Shown: positions 1 to 8,725, numbered from the stretch's first letter. The stretch: 64,000 nt of DNA from Massilia sp. CFBP 13721 (GCF_014842025.1 NZ_JACYUY010000005.1:225116-289115); one strand, 5' to 3'. Program-made: numbers and translations. Notes: generated by a model not told the origin, from the letters alone.

Positions 1-1
1 G

Positions 2-991
2 CCGCACATCGGCGACCTGCAGCGTGTCGCCCAGGGCCTGGCCCAGATCGATACGCTGGTGGCGCTAACCAGCCATGCGCTGCCCCACAACTGGTGCGCG
101 CCAGAGCTGGTCGATGCGCCTTGTCTCTCCATCGTCGAGGGCCGCCATCCGGTGGTGGAACGCCAGATCGAACGCTTCATCGCCAACGATTGCAAGCTGT
201 CCAACGACAGGCGCCTGCTGCTCATTACCGGCCCCAACATGGGCGGTAAATCGACCTTCATGCGCCAGACCGCGCTGATCGTGCTGCTGGCCTACGTCGG
301 CAGCTACGTGCCGGCGACGAGCGCGACGATCGGCCCGATCGACCGCATCTTCACCCGCATCGGCGCCAACGACGACCTGGCCGGCGGGCGCTCGACCTTC
401 ATGGTCGAGATGACCGAATCGGCCGCGATCCTCAACAGCGCCACCGAGCATTCGCTGGTGCTGATGGACGAAGTCGGGCGCGGCACCTCCACTTTCGACG
501 GCCTGGCGCTGGCCTGGGCGATCGCGCGCCACCTGATCGACAACAGCCGCAGTTTTACCCTGTTTGCGACCCATTATTTCGAGCTGACCCAGCTGCCCGA
601 GAGCCACCCGAGCGCGGCCAACGTGCACCTGTCGGCGGTCGAGCACAAGGACACCATCGTCTTCCTGCACGCGGTGCAGGAGGGCCCGGCCTCGCAGAGC
701 TATGGCTTGCAGGTGGCGCAGCTGGCGGGCGTGCCCCCAAGCGTGATCAAGGCCGCGCGCAAGCACCTGGCGCGCCTCGAATCGCAGGCGGTCGGCACCA
801 CGCCGCAGCTCGACCTGTTCGCGCTGCCTTGCGACGAGGCCGAAGAGGAGCCGGCCGTGGCCGAAGCAGCCGTGCCATCCGCGCTGGCCGTCGCCCTGGA
901 CGAACTCGACCCGGACGCCCTCACCCCGCGCGAAGCGCTCGAACGGCTCTACGAGCTCAAGCGCCTGGCCGTCATGCGCGACCCGGTCTGA
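2..991 (+). CDS. mutS: DNA mismatch repair protein MutS, 3' part
   Basis: This is the C-terminal ~330 residues of MutS, open at the left window edge (frame starts at base 2). MutS binds mismatches and uses ATP to recruit MutL. The Walker A motif GPNMGGKST is encoded near 231-257, followed by the Walker B/signature region ([23 protein letters not shown]) and the ATHYFELT switch. The tail ([12 protein letters not shown]) fits the small C-terminal dimer/tetramer segment of MutS. The stop codon overlaps the ATG of the next gene (TGATG), so the two are probably translationally coupled. Identity is secure; the mismatch-binding and connector domains lie outside the window. Confidence 0.97.
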   Translation, partial: PHIGDLQRVAQGLAQIDTLVALTSHALPHNWCAPELVDAPCLSIVEGRHPVVERQIERFIANDCKLSNDRRLLLITGPNMGGKSTFMRQTALIVLLAYVGSYVPATSATIGPIDRIFTRIGANDDLAGGRSTFMVEMTESAAILNSATEHSLVLMDEVGRGTSTFDGLALAWAIARHLIDNSRSFTLFATHYFELTQLPESHPSAANVHLSAVEHKDTIVFLHAVQEGPASQSYGLQVAQLAGVPPSVIKAARKHLARLESQAVGTTPQLDLFALPCDEAEEEPAVAEAAVPSALAVALDELDPDALTPREALERLYELKRLAVMRDPV

Positions 992-1959
992 TGCCGCGCC
1001 CGCGTTCCCTGCTGCTGTTGGCCGCGCTGGCGGCGGTGCTGTCGGCGCCGGCGGCCGGTGCCCAAGGTGGTGAAAATAAGGGCGACCGCAAGGGAAACGA
1101 TGCGCACCGCTTCGCCGTCATCGGCCATAGCTTCGCGAAGCCGGGCGATGCGCGCTTCAAGGCGGCGCTGGCGGAGACGAGCGAGAAGTCGCTCGCCTTT
1201 GTCGTCGTCACCGGCATCAAGGCGGCAAGCGAGCCATGCGGCGACAAGCTGTACCAGGAGCGGCGCGACCTGCTCGACAAGGCGAAGCGTCCTGTCGTCG
1301 TGGTCCCCGCCGGCAGCGACTGGACCGAATGCCGCAACTCGGCTGGCCGCACCAACGCCGTCGAGCGCCTGAACCGGCTGCGCGAACTCTTCCACGGCGA
1401 ATTGAATACCGCGGGCTCGAAGAAGCTGGAACTGACGCGCCTGTCGGCCAGCCCGCGTTTTCGCAGCTATGCCGAGAACGCCCACTGGAGCGTCGACTCG
1501 GTGCTGTACGCCACCGTCAACCTCCCGGCCAACAACAACCATTACCTGGCCGCGGCCGGGCGCAACAGCGAATACGAAGACCGGCTGGTGGCGACGCGCT
1601 TCTGGCTCAACCGCCTGTTCACGCTGGCGCGGCGCGACAAGGTCGATGCGATCGTGCTGTTCTCGGAAGGCGACATGAAACCCCTGCAGCTCGAGCCGAC
1701 CGGCCTGCGCGGCCTGCTGCGCCGGGCGCCGGTGGCGCAGGATGGTTTCGCCGCGGTACGCAAGCAGGTGCAATCGCTGGCACAGCGCTTCAAGGGCAAG
1801 GTGTTATTGGTGGACAGCGAGGCTTTGCCGAAGAAGGCGACACCGGCGATCGAGTGGCGCGACAATGTCGGGCACGTATCGGTGGGGAACGATGCGGTCG
1901 AGATCGACGTGACGCCGGGGGAGAAGGCGTTGTTCAGCGTGAAGGACGCGGCCGAGTGA
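991..1959 (+). CDS. Exported protein resembling a metallophosphoesterase without metal ligands
   Basis: 322 residues with a signal peptide ([25 protein letters not shown]), so probably periplasmic. The ATG overlaps the mutS stop. The layout resembles calcineurin-like phosphoesterases of the type with a GDNDWTDC-(G)-x-ERL-x-x-LR-x-x-F block: here AVIGHSF stands where the GDxH-type motif would be, and PAGSDWTECRNSAG...ERLNRLRELFHGE stands where GDN-DWTDC would be. The Asp/Asn metal ligands of both motifs are missing, so it may be a non-catalytic binding protein. The family call is by eye from spacing and motifs and is tentative; exported and coding are secure. Confidence 0.75.
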   Translation: MPRPRSLLLLAALAAVLSAPAAGAQGGENKGDRKGNDAHRFAVIGHSFAKPGDARFKAALAETSEKSLAFVVVTGIKAASEPCGDKLYQERRDLLDKAKRPVVVVPAGSDWTECRNSAGRTNAVERLNRLRELFHGELNTAGSKKLELTRLSASPRFRSYAENAHWSVDSVLYATVNLPANNNHYLAAAGRNSEYEDRLVATRFWLNRLFTLARRDKVDAIVLFSEGDMKPLQLEPTGLRGLLRRAPVAQDGFAAVRKQVQSLAQRFKGKVLLVDSEALPKKATPAIEWRDNVGHVSVGNDAVEIDVTPGEKALFSVKDAAE

Positions 1960-2003
1960 GGTGAGCCGCGTGGCTAAAACGCGGTCAACGTGACCTTGCG
2001 TTC

Positions 2004-2105
2004 CGCGTGGGCTCGGGGTCCTGCGCGGCCCGGCCCACCCTACGATGCACCGCCGTGTAGGGTGGGGCAATTGAGGCCGGGGGCCTCAATTGCGAGCCCA
2101 CGCGG
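2004..2105. repeat. Double-hairpin intergenic repeat, copy 1
   Basis: Copy of the dispersed repeat with core GTAGGGTGGG. Outer arms CCGCGTGGGCTCG (2003-2015) and CGAGCCCACGCGG (2093-2105) are perfect reverse complements. Inner arms carry CCCACCCTAC and GTAGGGTGGG (2034-2066). The right half also contains an 11-bp hairpin, CAATTGAGGCC with GGCCTCAATTG (2068-2092). It lies between the convergent 3' ends of the mutS-linked gene and slyD. Confidence 0.85.
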
Positions 2106-2186
2106 ACATATGCATCGTGATGGCGTCACCACAAACCACCGCGCCACATGCAAAACCGGGGACACTTGTCCCCGGCTATTCATCTA

Positions 2187-2729
2187 TCAATGCAGCGGCT
2201 GGCTACGGAAGTGGTCACCCTCTTCGCCGTCGTCCGCGTCTTCACCGTGGTGGTGGCCGTGGGCGCCGTGCACGTGGCCGTGGGCGATCTCTTCATCGGT
2301 GGCGGCGCGCACGTCAACCACCGACAATTCGAAGCGCAGGGCCATGCCCGCCAGCGGGTGGTTACCGTCGAGCACGACCTTGTCGTCGGCGATTTCGGTG
2401 ACGGTGAAAATCATCGGCTCGTCGTCGGGCGCGCCGTCGGCCATGCCTTCGAACTGCATGCCCACTTCCAGCGGCTCGGGCAGCAGCTTGCGGTCTTCGA
2501 CCTTGACCAGTTCCGCATCGTAGTCGCCGAAGGCGTCGTCCGGTTCCACTTGCAGGGTCGACGAATAGCCAACTTCCTTGCCGTCGAGTTCTTCTTCGAT
2601 CTTCGGCAGGGTGTTTTCGTAACCGCCGTGCAGGTAGACCATCGGCTGCGCGCCTTCTTCGATCAGGTTGTTCTGTGCATCCGACAGTTTGTAATTGACC
2701 GTCACGACCGTATTCTTGGCAATCTTCAT
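2187..2729 (-). CDS. slyD: FKBP-type peptidyl-prolyl isomerase SlyD
   Basis: 180-residue cytosolic prolyl isomerase/chaperone. The start MKIAKNTVVTVNYKL at 2729 is preceded by AAAGGA at good spacing; a longer frame to 2756 lacks such a site. The FKBP half-domains surround an insert-in-flap region (residues ~70-130), as in SlyD. The C-terminus is His-rich (HGHVHGAHGHHHGEDADDGEEGDH), the metal-binding tail that lets SlyD proteins bind nickel and assist hydrogenase maturation in other bacteria. It is divergent from roxA. Identity is strong from the fold order and tail. Confidence 0.93.
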   Translation of the reverse strand: MKIAKNTVVTVNYKLSDAQNNLIEEGAQPMVYLHGGYENTLPKIEEELDGKEVGYSSTLQVEPDDAFGDYDAELVKVEDRKLLPEPLEVGMQFEGMADGAPDDEPMIFTVTEIADDKVVLDGNHPLAGMALRFELSVVDVRAATDEEIAHGHVHGAHGHHHGEDADDGEEGDHFRSQPLH

Positions 2730-2756
2730 CGCATTTCCTTTCGTTGTAAGGGGCAA

Positions 2757-2762
2757 ATTATA
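2757..2762 (-). promoter_or_regulatory. slyD -10 element
   Basis: A perfect TATAAT on the minus strand, 27 bp upstream of the slyD ATG. It predicts a short leader of about 20 nt that contains the AAAGGA ribosome site. No clear -35 is visible. The context GGGTTATAAT mirrors that of the divergent roxA promoter. Confidence 0.55.
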
Positions 2763-2796
2763 ACCCTTCGTCCGCTGCCGCTCCGATAGCGCTGGT

Positions 2797-2802
2797 TATA
2801 AT
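2797..2802 (+). promoter_or_regulatory. roxA -10 element, possibly giving a leaderless mRNA
   Basis: A perfect TATAAT ends 5 bp before the roxA ATG (2808). Transcription from it would begin at or next to the start codon, so the message would be leaderless. No Shine-Dalgarno sequence is seen before the ATG, which agrees. No good -35 is visible. Confidence 0.5.
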
Positions 2803-2807
2803 GGCGC

Positions 2808-3929
2808 ATGAAAAAATTACAGCTCCTGGGGAACATCACCCCCGCCCAGTTCCTGCGCGATTACTGGCACAAGAAGCCGCTGCTGATCCGCAACGCCATC
2901 CCCGGCTTCAAGCCGCTGCTGAAATTCGACAAGCTGGCCGAAGCGGCCCGCCTGAACCACGTCGAGTCGCGCCTGGTCACCAATGTCGACGGCCAGTGGG
3001 ACATGCAGCATGGCCCGCTGCTTGAGGTGCCGCCGCGCACCCAGCGCGAATGGACCCTGCTGGTGCAGGGCGTGAACCTGCTCGACGAACGCGCCGATGC
3101 CTTGCTGCGCGAGTTTCGCTTCCTGCCCGATGCGCGCCTGGACGACCTGATGGTCAGCTACGCCACCGACGGCGGCGGCGTCGGCCCCCACTTCGATTCC
3201 TACGACGTGTTCCTGCTGCAGGCGCAGGGCAAGCGCCGCTGGAAGATCAGCGCCCAGCAAGACCTGTCGCTGGTCGACGGCATGCCGCTGAAGATCCTGT
3301 CGAACTTTACCCCGGAAGAAGAATTCGTGCTCGAACCGGGCGACATGCTGTACCTGCCCCCGCACTACGCCCACGACGGCGTGGCCGAGGGCGAATGCAT
3401 GACCTATTCGATCGGTTTCCGCGCGCCTTCGTTCCAGGAACTGGGCGAAGCCTTCCTGCAGTTCATGGCCGACTCGATCGACCTGCCCGGCCGTTACGCC
3501 GACCCCGGCCTGCAGCCGGCGAAGAACCCGGCCGAGATCCCGCGCGAGATGCTGGCTTCGGTGACGGAAGAACTCAACAAGGTGCGCTGGGACGAGGAAG
3601 ACGTGACGGTGTTCTTCGGCGAATACATGTCCGAGCCGAAGCACAATGTGTTCTTCACGCCGCCACCCAAGCCGCTGGTGGTCGGCCGCTTCATGGAGAC
3701 GGCCGCCAAACGCGGCCTGAAACTGTCGGCCAAGTCGCTGATGCTGTACCGCGGCAAGCACGTCTTCATCAACGGCGAATCGTTCGCGGTCAACCGTGCG
3801 GACAAAATTGTCCTCGACGTGCTCGCCAACGAACGGCGCCTGACGGGCGAAGCGCTGGCGCAGGCATCGGACGACGTGCTCGAGGCCCTGTACACCTGGT
3901 ACCAGGACGGCTGGGTCGAGCTGGGTTGA
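2808..3929 (+). CDS. roxA: Ribosomal protein uL16 3-hydroxylase (cupin, RoxA/YcfD)
   Basis: 373 residues. RoxA is an Fe(II)/2-oxoglutarate oxygenase that hydroxylates an arginine of ribosomal protein L16. The N-terminal JmjC-type cupin shows the HxD pair in GPHFDSYDVFLLQ (H128, D130) and the distal His in HYAHDG (H189), matching the iron triad of E. coli YcfD. The sequence WHKKPLLIRNA near residue 20 and the C-terminal winged-helix-like region are typical, and the length is usual (~370-390). A downstream gene follows after 7 bp. Confidence 0.92.
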   Translation: MKKLQLLGNITPAQFLRDYWHKKPLLIRNAIPGFKPLLKFDKLAEAARLNHVESRLVTNVDGQWDMQHGPLLEVPPRTQREWTLLVQGVNLLDERADALLREFRFLPDARLDDLMVSYATDGGGVGPHFDSYDVFLLQAQGKRRWKISAQQDLSLVDGMPLKILSNFTPEEEFVLEPGDMLYLPPHYAHDGVAEGECMTYSIGFRAPSFQELGEAFLQFMADSIDLPGRYADPGLQPAKNPAEIPREMLASVTEELNKVRWDEEDVTVFFGEYMSEPKHNVFFTPPPKPLVVGRFMETAAKRGLKLSAKSLMLYRGKHVFINGESFAVNRADKIVLDVLANERRLTGEALAQASDDVLEALYTWYQDGWVELG

Positions 3930-3936
3930 GGATGTC

Positions 3937-4416
3937 ATGAGCGAGCCGGCCAGCGTCCGCTTCGATACGCGCCGCGAGCTGCAGGTGCAATGGCGCGCGC
4001 TGCTGGCGCGCGCCACTTTCCGGCTCGATCTGTTCGATCCCGATTTCGCCGCGTTTCCGCTGGGCGCGCCGGACGTCGAAGCGACGCTGCGCGCCTTCTT
4101 CCAGGGCGGCGGCCGATTGCGCCTGGCTTTGCACGACTTCACTTTTATTCAACAATCGTGTCCACGCTTTCTGGGTCTCGTGCGTTACTACAGCGAGCGC
4201 ATCGAATGCCGCCAGAGTCCGCGCTCGTTGCGGCACCTGTCGGATTCGTTCGCACTGGCCGATGGCATGCATGTGGTGCGGCGTTTTCACTGCGACCACA
4301 TGCGCGGCGAAGCAGTATTCGCCAGTCCGGCCGCGGTCGAACTGCCGGCGCACCGCTTCGAAGCGCTGTGGGAAGAGTCGAGTTTGACACTCTCACCGAC
4401 CGTCACCGGACTGTAA
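3937..4416 (+). CDS. Phospholipase-D-like uncharacterised protein following roxA
   Basis: 159 residues, 7 bp behind roxA and probably co-transcribed with it. The sequence (TRRELQVQWRALLARATFRLDLFDPDFAAFPLG ... RLRLALHDFTFIQQSCPRFLGLVRYYSERIECRQSP) has the look of one half of a phospholipase-D-like fold. It lacks a HxKxxxxD catalytic motif; only HDF and HCDHMRGEAVF are nearby. Similar short proteins beside roxA are common in Betaproteobacteria as far as I recall. The gene is real; the function is unknown. Confidence 0.8.
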   Translation: MSEPASVRFDTRRELQVQWRALLARATFRLDLFDPDFAAFPLGAPDVEATLRAFFQGGGRLRLALHDFTFIQQSCPRFLGLVRYYSERIECRQSPRSLRHLSDSFALADGMHVVRRFHCDHMRGEAVFASPAAVELPAHRFEALWEESSLTLSPTVTGL

Positions 4417-4524
4417 ATTTGATTTAAATCGATACGCAAATAGAAATCTTGATGTTTGTAGCATCTTGTAACAAAATGAAGCTTATCAAGTCACAAAATA
4501 CTTCCATTTTGGCATTGGTTTTCT

Positions 4525-4552
4525 ATTGCGATTCGGTAAATTTGGCTATAAT
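4525..4552 (+). promoter_or_regulatory. Promoter of the Thr/Ala-rich lipoprotein gene
   Basis: TATAAT at 4547-4552 lies within an AT-rich stretch (4417-4684) that contrasts with the GC-rich surroundings. A weak -35 (TTGCGA, 4526-4531) is at short spacing. The start would be near 4559, leaving a leader of about 125 nt before the ATG at 4685, which ends in an AAGGA ribosome site (4673-4679). The leader contains the dyad AATTACCGGTAATT near 4630. Confidence 0.55.
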
Positions 4553-4684
4553 ATCGGGTTAGGAAGGTTCCGTTGTCTATCAAGCACTGTTACCAGTACG
4601 AAAGCCACGAGAATTCCAAAAGAGCGATAATTACCGGTAATTATTCATCGCAACACAAGTACTAAACTTAATTAAGGAAAAACC

Positions 4685-4987
4685 ATGAAAAAATCCCTGC
4701 TGATCGTTTCGCTGATGGCTGTTGCTCTGGCTGCTTGCTCGAAAAAAGAAGAAACCACCACCACCACCACCCCAGCTGCTGTTGAAGCACCTGCAGCGAC
4801 CACCACCACCGACGCTGCTGCTCCAGCCGCTGACGCGACCACCACGACGACCACCACCACCGACGCTGCTGCTACCCCAGCTGCTGACGCTGCTGCTGCT
4901 GCTGCAACCGCTTCGGCTGCTGCTGCTGACGCTGCTTCGGCCGCTTCGACCGCTGCTGACGTCGCTGCTGACGCTGCAAAGAAGTAA
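4685..4987 (+). CDS. Small Thr/Ala-rich lipoprotein
   Basis: 100 residues. The signal peptide MKKSLLIVSLMAVALAAC has a lipobox (LAAC, Cys18), followed by SKKEE and then a low-complexity body: runs of Thr (six and eight), Ala/Pro and Ala/Asp/Ser, ending in AAKK. No globular domain is expected; it is probably a lipid-anchored surface or periplasmic spacer. Strong features point to high expression: perfect -10, good ribosome site and an efficient terminator 20 bp after the stop. The DNA is nearly repetitive (ACC and GCT/GCN runs), so slippage between strains is plausible. Confidence 0.85.
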   Translation: MKKSLLIVSLMAVALAACSKKEETTTTTTPAAVEAPAATTTTDAAAPAADATTTTTTTTDAAATPAADAAAAAATASAAAADAASAASTAADVAADAAKK

Positions 4988-5005
4988 TCAGCACCTCGCT
5001 GATGG

Positions 5006-5034
5006 AAAAACCGGCCTGCGGGCCGGTTTTTTTT
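5006..5034 (+). terminator. Rho-independent terminator of the Thr/Ala-rich lipoprotein gene
   Basis: The stem CCGGCC(T)/GGGCCGG is preceded by A5 and followed by T8, 18 bp after the stop. It is a canonical intrinsic terminator. Confidence 0.93.
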
Positions 5035-5076
5035 CGTCTGGAGGTTTGGTAACGATGGCGCCCACCACTGGCCGTC

Positions 5077-5231
5077 GTGCACCGTAGGGTGGGCACTCGT
5101 GCCCACGCGGTCGAACGCATGCATATCGAAATGCCGCGCAATACCGCGGTGCATACGTCGAATGAGTTTTCACACGTTGCGGCACGCACCCGTACGACCG
5201 CGTGGGCACCAGTGCCCACCCTACGGTGCAC
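5077..5231. repeat. Double-hairpin intergenic repeat, copy 2
   Basis: The left half (5077-5113, GTGCACCGTAGGGTGGGCAC...GTGCCCACGCGGTCG) and right half (5196-5231) are near-perfect reverse complements. Each half forms its own hairpin (GGGCAC with GTGCCC). It lies between the two convergent terminators of the lipoprotein gene and bamC. Confidence 0.93.
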
Positions 5232-5244
5232 CACTGATTCGACA

Positions 5245-5271
5245 TAAAAAAAGCCGGCCACAGGGCCGGCT
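5245..5271 (-). terminator. Rho-independent terminator of dapA-bamC
   Basis: On the minus strand, AGCCGGCC-CTGT-GGCCGGCT is followed by T7, 20 bp beyond the bamC stop. Confidence 0.9.
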
Positions 5272-5291
5272 CTTCTAGTACCGAACAACGA

Positions 5292-6464
5292 TTACTTCAG
5301 CTCGTCATTCAGCAGCGACAAGATCTTCTTGCCCGTCGCCGACGTATCCGGCGCGCCGGTGTTGTCCTGCACGGTGACGTTGCTGACGGCGGCGTTCGGC
5401 TCGGCCTTGACGATCACGCGGTAGCGCTGGGCTTCCTTGGCCTTGTCGGAATCGCCGAAGCTGAACAGGCGCTTGATGAAGCCTTCCTTGTTCGAGCCGT
5501 CCGGATCGACGTAGCGCACGAAGTACACGCCCTGCACGCGGTCGCGGTCTTCGACGGTGAAGCCGACGCGGTCGAGCGCCAGGCCGACGCGGCGCCAGGC
5601 GCGGTCGAAGCCCTCGTCGACTTCGACGCGGTCGCCCAGCAGTTTCGCATGCTGCGGCGCCACGGCGGCGTTCGCCAGCGTCGCTTCAGCCGTCTTGACG
5701 GCGGCCGGCTCGGTGGCGCCGGTCAGGCGGGCCACCAGGCGCGCCAGGAACTGGGCTTCGAGCGCCGGGTCGTTCGGACGCACGGTCCAGGTGGTCGTTT
5801 CCTTCTGGGCGCCGGTCAGCACTTCTTCGGCGCCGCGGTGGCTGATGTAGATCTCGGTCGAGCCGTCCGGCAGGCGCTCGAGGCGGGTGCGGAACTTGTC
5901 GCGCTCGCCGGTCGAATAGGCGCTGTCGAACACGCGGCCGAGCGTGCGGCGCACGATGTCTTGCGGGATCTTCGAGCGGTTTTCGTTCCACTCGGTTTCC
6001 ATGATGCCGGTAGCAGCCGATTCCGACGCCAGCGGGAAGCCCGCGTCTTCCCAGAACTGGCGCACCTGCGGCCACAGCTGTTCAGGCGTCTGCTTGACCA
6101 CCAGCCAGCGCTGGTCGCCGGCGCGCTCGACGCGCACGGCTTCGGTCGAGACCGGGCCGATGGCTGTACCGCTCGCCGCAGGAACTGCAACGCCAGCGGC
6201 AGCGCCAGGCTGCGCAGCCGCGCCCGCCTGCATGCCGGATGCGGTGGCAATGCCGCGTTCAGGCACGGCGTAACGATTGTCTTTCTGCAGCTGGGTCAGG
6301 TCGGGCGGCACGTCCAGCGGCGCGGCCTTTTTGGACGACTTGTAGTCCACCTTGTCGGACTCGAAAACGGTGGTGCATGCCGCCATGGAGAGCGCCACGG
6401 CGCCGATGGCGAGCACGCGCACAGGCGCGGAAACGGAGGTCGTCGTCTTGTTGCTTTTAGTCAT
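5292..6464 (-). CDS. bamC: Outer membrane assembly lipoprotein BamC
   Basis: 390 residues. BamC is a lipoprotein partner of the BamA beta-barrel assembly machine. A signal peptide with lipobox (SMAAC, Cys30) leads into CTTVFESDKVDYKSSKKAAPLDVPPDLTQL, the conserved N-terminal loop that binds BamD. Two helix-grip domains follow (residues ~110-230 and ~275-390). It lies 24 bp downstream of dapA, as in E. coli (dapA-nlpB). Residues ~75-105 are an Ala/Gly-rich linker. Confidence 0.94.
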   Translation of the reverse strand: MTKSNKTTTSVSAPVRVLAIGAVALSMAACTTVFESDKVDYKSSKKAAPLDVPPDLTQLQKDNRYAVPERGIATASGMQAGAAAQPGAAAGVAVPAASGTAIGPVSTEAVRVERAGDQRWLVVKQTPEQLWPQVRQFWEDAGFPLASESAATGIMETEWNENRSKIPQDIVRRTLGRVFDSAYSTGERDKFRTRLERLPDGSTEIYISHRGAEEVLTGAQKETTTWTVRPNDPALEAQFLARLVARLTGATEPAAVKTAEATLANAAVAPQHAKLLGDRVEVDEGFDRAWRRVGLALDRVGFTVEDRDRVQGVYFVRYVDPDGSNKEGFIKRLFSFGDSDKAKEAQRYRVIVKAEPNAAVSNVTVQDNTGAPDTSATGKKILSLLNDELK

Positions 6465-6488
6465 ATCGTTACGGTGTCAGATCTGTAA

Positions 6489-7373
6489 TCAGGATTGCAC
6501 GACGAGGCCGGCGGTGCGCAGGGCGCCGCGGACGGTGTCGTGGAAAGCGTTCGACAAGGGCGCGAGCGGCAGGCGCAGGCCGGATGGCATCTTGCCCATC
6601 TCGGCCAGTGCCCATTTCACCGGCACCGGATTCGGCTCGACGAACAGCTTGGCGTGCAGCTCGAGCACGCTGTTGTTGATGGCGATGGCGCGCTGGACGT
6701 CGCCGGCCATGGCCGCTTCGCACAGTTCGTGCATGGCGCGCGGCGCCACGTTGGCGGTGACGGAAATATTCCCGGCGCCGCCGCAGAACATCAGCGTCAT
6801 CGCGGTCGGGTCATCGCCCGAGTACACGGCAAACGACTTGTCGACCAGCTTCAGCAATTCGATGCCGCGGCCGATGTTGCCGGTCGCATCTTTCACGCCG
6901 ACGATGTTCGGGATCGTGGACAGGCGCAGGATGGTCTCGTTGCTCATGTCGGCCACCGTGCGGCCCGGCACGTTGTACAGGATGACCGGCAGGTCGACCG
7001 CTTCGGCGATCGCCTTGAAGTGGCGGTACATGCCTTCCTGGGTCGGACGGTTGTAATACGGCACCACCTGCAGCGAGGCGTCGGCGCCGACTTCCTTGGC
7101 CGCACGCGTCAGCGTGATGGCCTCAAGGGTCGAGTTGCCGCCGCTGCCGGCGATGACGGGGATACGGCCGGCGACGTGGTCCACGGCCAGCTTGATCAGT
7201 TCGACGTGCTCTTCCGGGGTGACGGTGGCCGATTCGCCGGTGGTGCCGACGATGACGATGCCGTCGGTGCCTTCGTCCACATGCCAGTCGATCAACTTGC
7301 GCAGGCCATCCTTGTCGAGGCTGCCGTCTTCGAACATCGGCGTGACGATTGCTACAATGCTGCCCTTAATCAT
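6489..7373 (-). CDS. dapA: 4-hydroxy-tetrahydrodipicolinate synthase DapA
   Basis: 294 residues. DapA condenses pyruvate with aspartate semialdehyde, the first committed step to lysine and diaminopimelate. Residue numbers fall exactly as in E. coli: T44-T45 in GTTGES, Y133 in [10 protein letters not shown]138, and the Schiff-base lysine K161 in GVKDATG. The start [13 protein letters not shown] at 7373 was chosen because the family begins there; the 25 extra in-frame upstream residues are not conserved in type. First gene of the dapA-bamC operon. Confidence 0.97.
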   Translation of the reverse strand: MIKGSIVAIVTPMFEDGSLDKDGLRKLIDWHVDEGTDGIVIVGTTGESATVTPEEHVELIKLAVDHVAGRIPVIAGSGGNSTLEAITLTRAAKEVGADASLQVVPYYNRPTQEGMYRHFKAIAEAVDLPVILYNVPGRTVADMSNETILRLSTIPNIVGVKDATGNIGRGIELLKLVDKSFAVYSGDDPTAMTLMFCGGAGNISVTANVAPRAMHELCEAAMAGDVQRAIAINNSVLELHAKLFVEPNPVPVKWALAEMGKMPSGLRLPLAPLSNAFHDTVRGALRTAGLVVQS

Positions 7374-7434
7374 AATCAGTGGTACGTGCGGTAAAGGAAA
7401 AATCTGATTGTAGCGGATCGTCCGCCAATATGGT

Positions 7435-8004
7435 TCATTCCCGACCAACTAAATGGTCGAGCTTGGCCTCGGTTCCGATAAAGGCGCGCCCCGCCGCGCA
7501 CAGCCTTTGCACCCGCGCAGGCTTCGGATCGGCGACCACACCATCCTCGTAGGCGAGCACGGTCAAGCCGCCCAGCGCAGCCAGTTCCAGCAGTTCGCCG
7601 GGGCGCAGCAGGAAGGCTGGATTGCTCGGCTTGCCGAAGGCTTCGTTGCCGATTGCAAAGGTTTCATAGATCAGCACGCCGTCCGGCGCGAGGCTGTCCA
7701 GCAAGTGCTGGAACAGCGGCCGGTGCAGGTAATTCGTGACGACGATGCCGGCGAAGCGGCCCGCTGCGAATGGCCAGCACGCGCCTTCTTCCTCAAGGTC
7801 GACTTGCAGCGTTTCGATGCCGGCACAGGCTGCGGCGACGAGCGCCTGCGGGTCGCGGTCGGCGGCAAGCACCCGATGCCCGAGGCCGGCGAACAGGCGC
7901 GCGTGGCGACCGCTGCCGCAAGCCAGGTCGAGCACCTCGCCGGCCGGCACCAGGCCGGCGAAACGGCGTACCCAGGGGGAGGGATTGTCGGTTGGCGTCC
8001 GCAT
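7435..8004 (-). CDS. Class I SAM-dependent methyltransferase
   Basis: 189 residues. The motif I glycine loop [28 protein letters not shown] (residues ~19-46) binds S-adenosylmethionine; [13 protein letters not shown] is motif IV-like, so the substrate could be a small molecule (tellurite-resistance TehB-like group). The ATG at 8004 is preferred over a TTG one codon upstream; GAGGGA lies upstream. The gap to the M50 protease stop is 13 bp, so both are likely in one transcript. The substrate cannot be told from sequence. Confidence 0.85.
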   Translation of the reverse strand: MRTPTDNPSPWVRRFAGLVPAGEVLDLACGSGRHARLFAGLGHRVLAADRDPQALVAAACAGIETLQVDLEEEGACWPFAAGRFAGIVVTNYLHRPLFQHLLDSLAPDGVLIYETFAIGNEAFGKPSNPAFLLRPGELLELAALGGLTVLAYEDGVVADPKPARVQRLCAAGRAFIGTEAKLDHLVGRE

Positions 8005-8017
8005 CAAATGCTATCCC

Positions 8018-8671
8018 TCAGCTCAGCAGGAAGGTAATCGGCGACGCGATCAATTCCACCGCCTGGGCGCCCAGCCACATCACCGGCTGCACCCAGAAGG
8101 AGAGCACGCCGAGCCACAGCAGCGCCAGCAGGATGAAGAAGCCGTACGGCTCGATCTTCGCGAATTTATAGGCCAGCGTATTCGGCAGCATGCTGGTCAG
8201 CACGCGCCCGCCGTCGAGCGGCGGCAACGGGAACAGGTTGAAGGCGAAGATCAGCAAATTCGTCACGATGCCGGCCTGGGCGACCTTGTGCGGGAAGTCC
8301 TCGGCCACCTCCATCGCGCCCAAGGCGACGCCGAAAATCAGCCACATCACCGCCATCACGAGGTTCGCCAGCGGACCGGCCAGCGCCACCCAGGCCATGT
8401 CGCGCTTCGGATTGCGCAGGTTGCCGAACTGGATCGGCACCGGCTTGGCATAGCCGAACACGAAGCCCGAAGTCACGTAGAGCGCGACCGGAATGATGAT
8501 GGTGCCGAACAGATCGATGTGCGAGATGGGGTTGAGCGTCATGCGTCCCTGCGCATACGCCGTGTTGTCGCCGAAATAGCGGGCGACATAGGCGTGGGCG
8601 GCTTCGTGCAGGGTAATCGCGAACAGAACGGGCAGCGCATAGACTGCGATATTGCGAATGATTTCATCCAT
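8018..8671 (-). CDS. Site-2 protease family (M50) intramembrane metalloprotease
   Basis: 217 residues, largely hydrophobic with about 5-6 membrane segments. The zinc motif HEAAH (H22, E23, H26) lies in the first helix, and the second conserved motif NLFPLPPLDGGRV supplies the Asp ligand. Short M50 proteins of this rhomboid-sized type occur widely beside yciO and trpH-like genes in Betaproteobacteria. The substrate is unknown. It lies between yciO and the methyltransferase on the same strand. Confidence 0.9.
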   Translation of the reverse strand: MDEIIRNIAVYALPVLFAITLHEAAHAYVARYFGDNTAYAQGRMTLNPISHIDLFGTIIIPVALYVTSGFVFGYAKPVPIQFGNLRNPKRDMAWVALAGPLANLVMAVMWLIFGVALGAMEVAEDFPHKVAQAGIVTNLLIFAFNLFPLPPLDGGRVLTSMLPNTLAYKFAKIEPYGFFILLALLWLGVLSFWVQPVMWLGAQAVELIASPITFLLS

Positions 8672-8725
8672 AAGGGAGCGATTCTAGCAGAGCCGGGCGC
8701 GCTGGCCCGGCTTGGGGGCGGTCTG

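Noticed and set aside
4761..4870. Possible short tandem repeat or CRISPR-like pattern of ACC units
   Set aside because: It lies in frame inside the lipoprotein gene and simply encodes Thr runs; no spacer structure.
8692..8713. GC-rich hairpin between the M50 gene and yciO as a terminator
   Set aside because: AGCCGGG/CCCGGCT can fold, but no T-run follows and the genes look co-transcribed; left uncalled.
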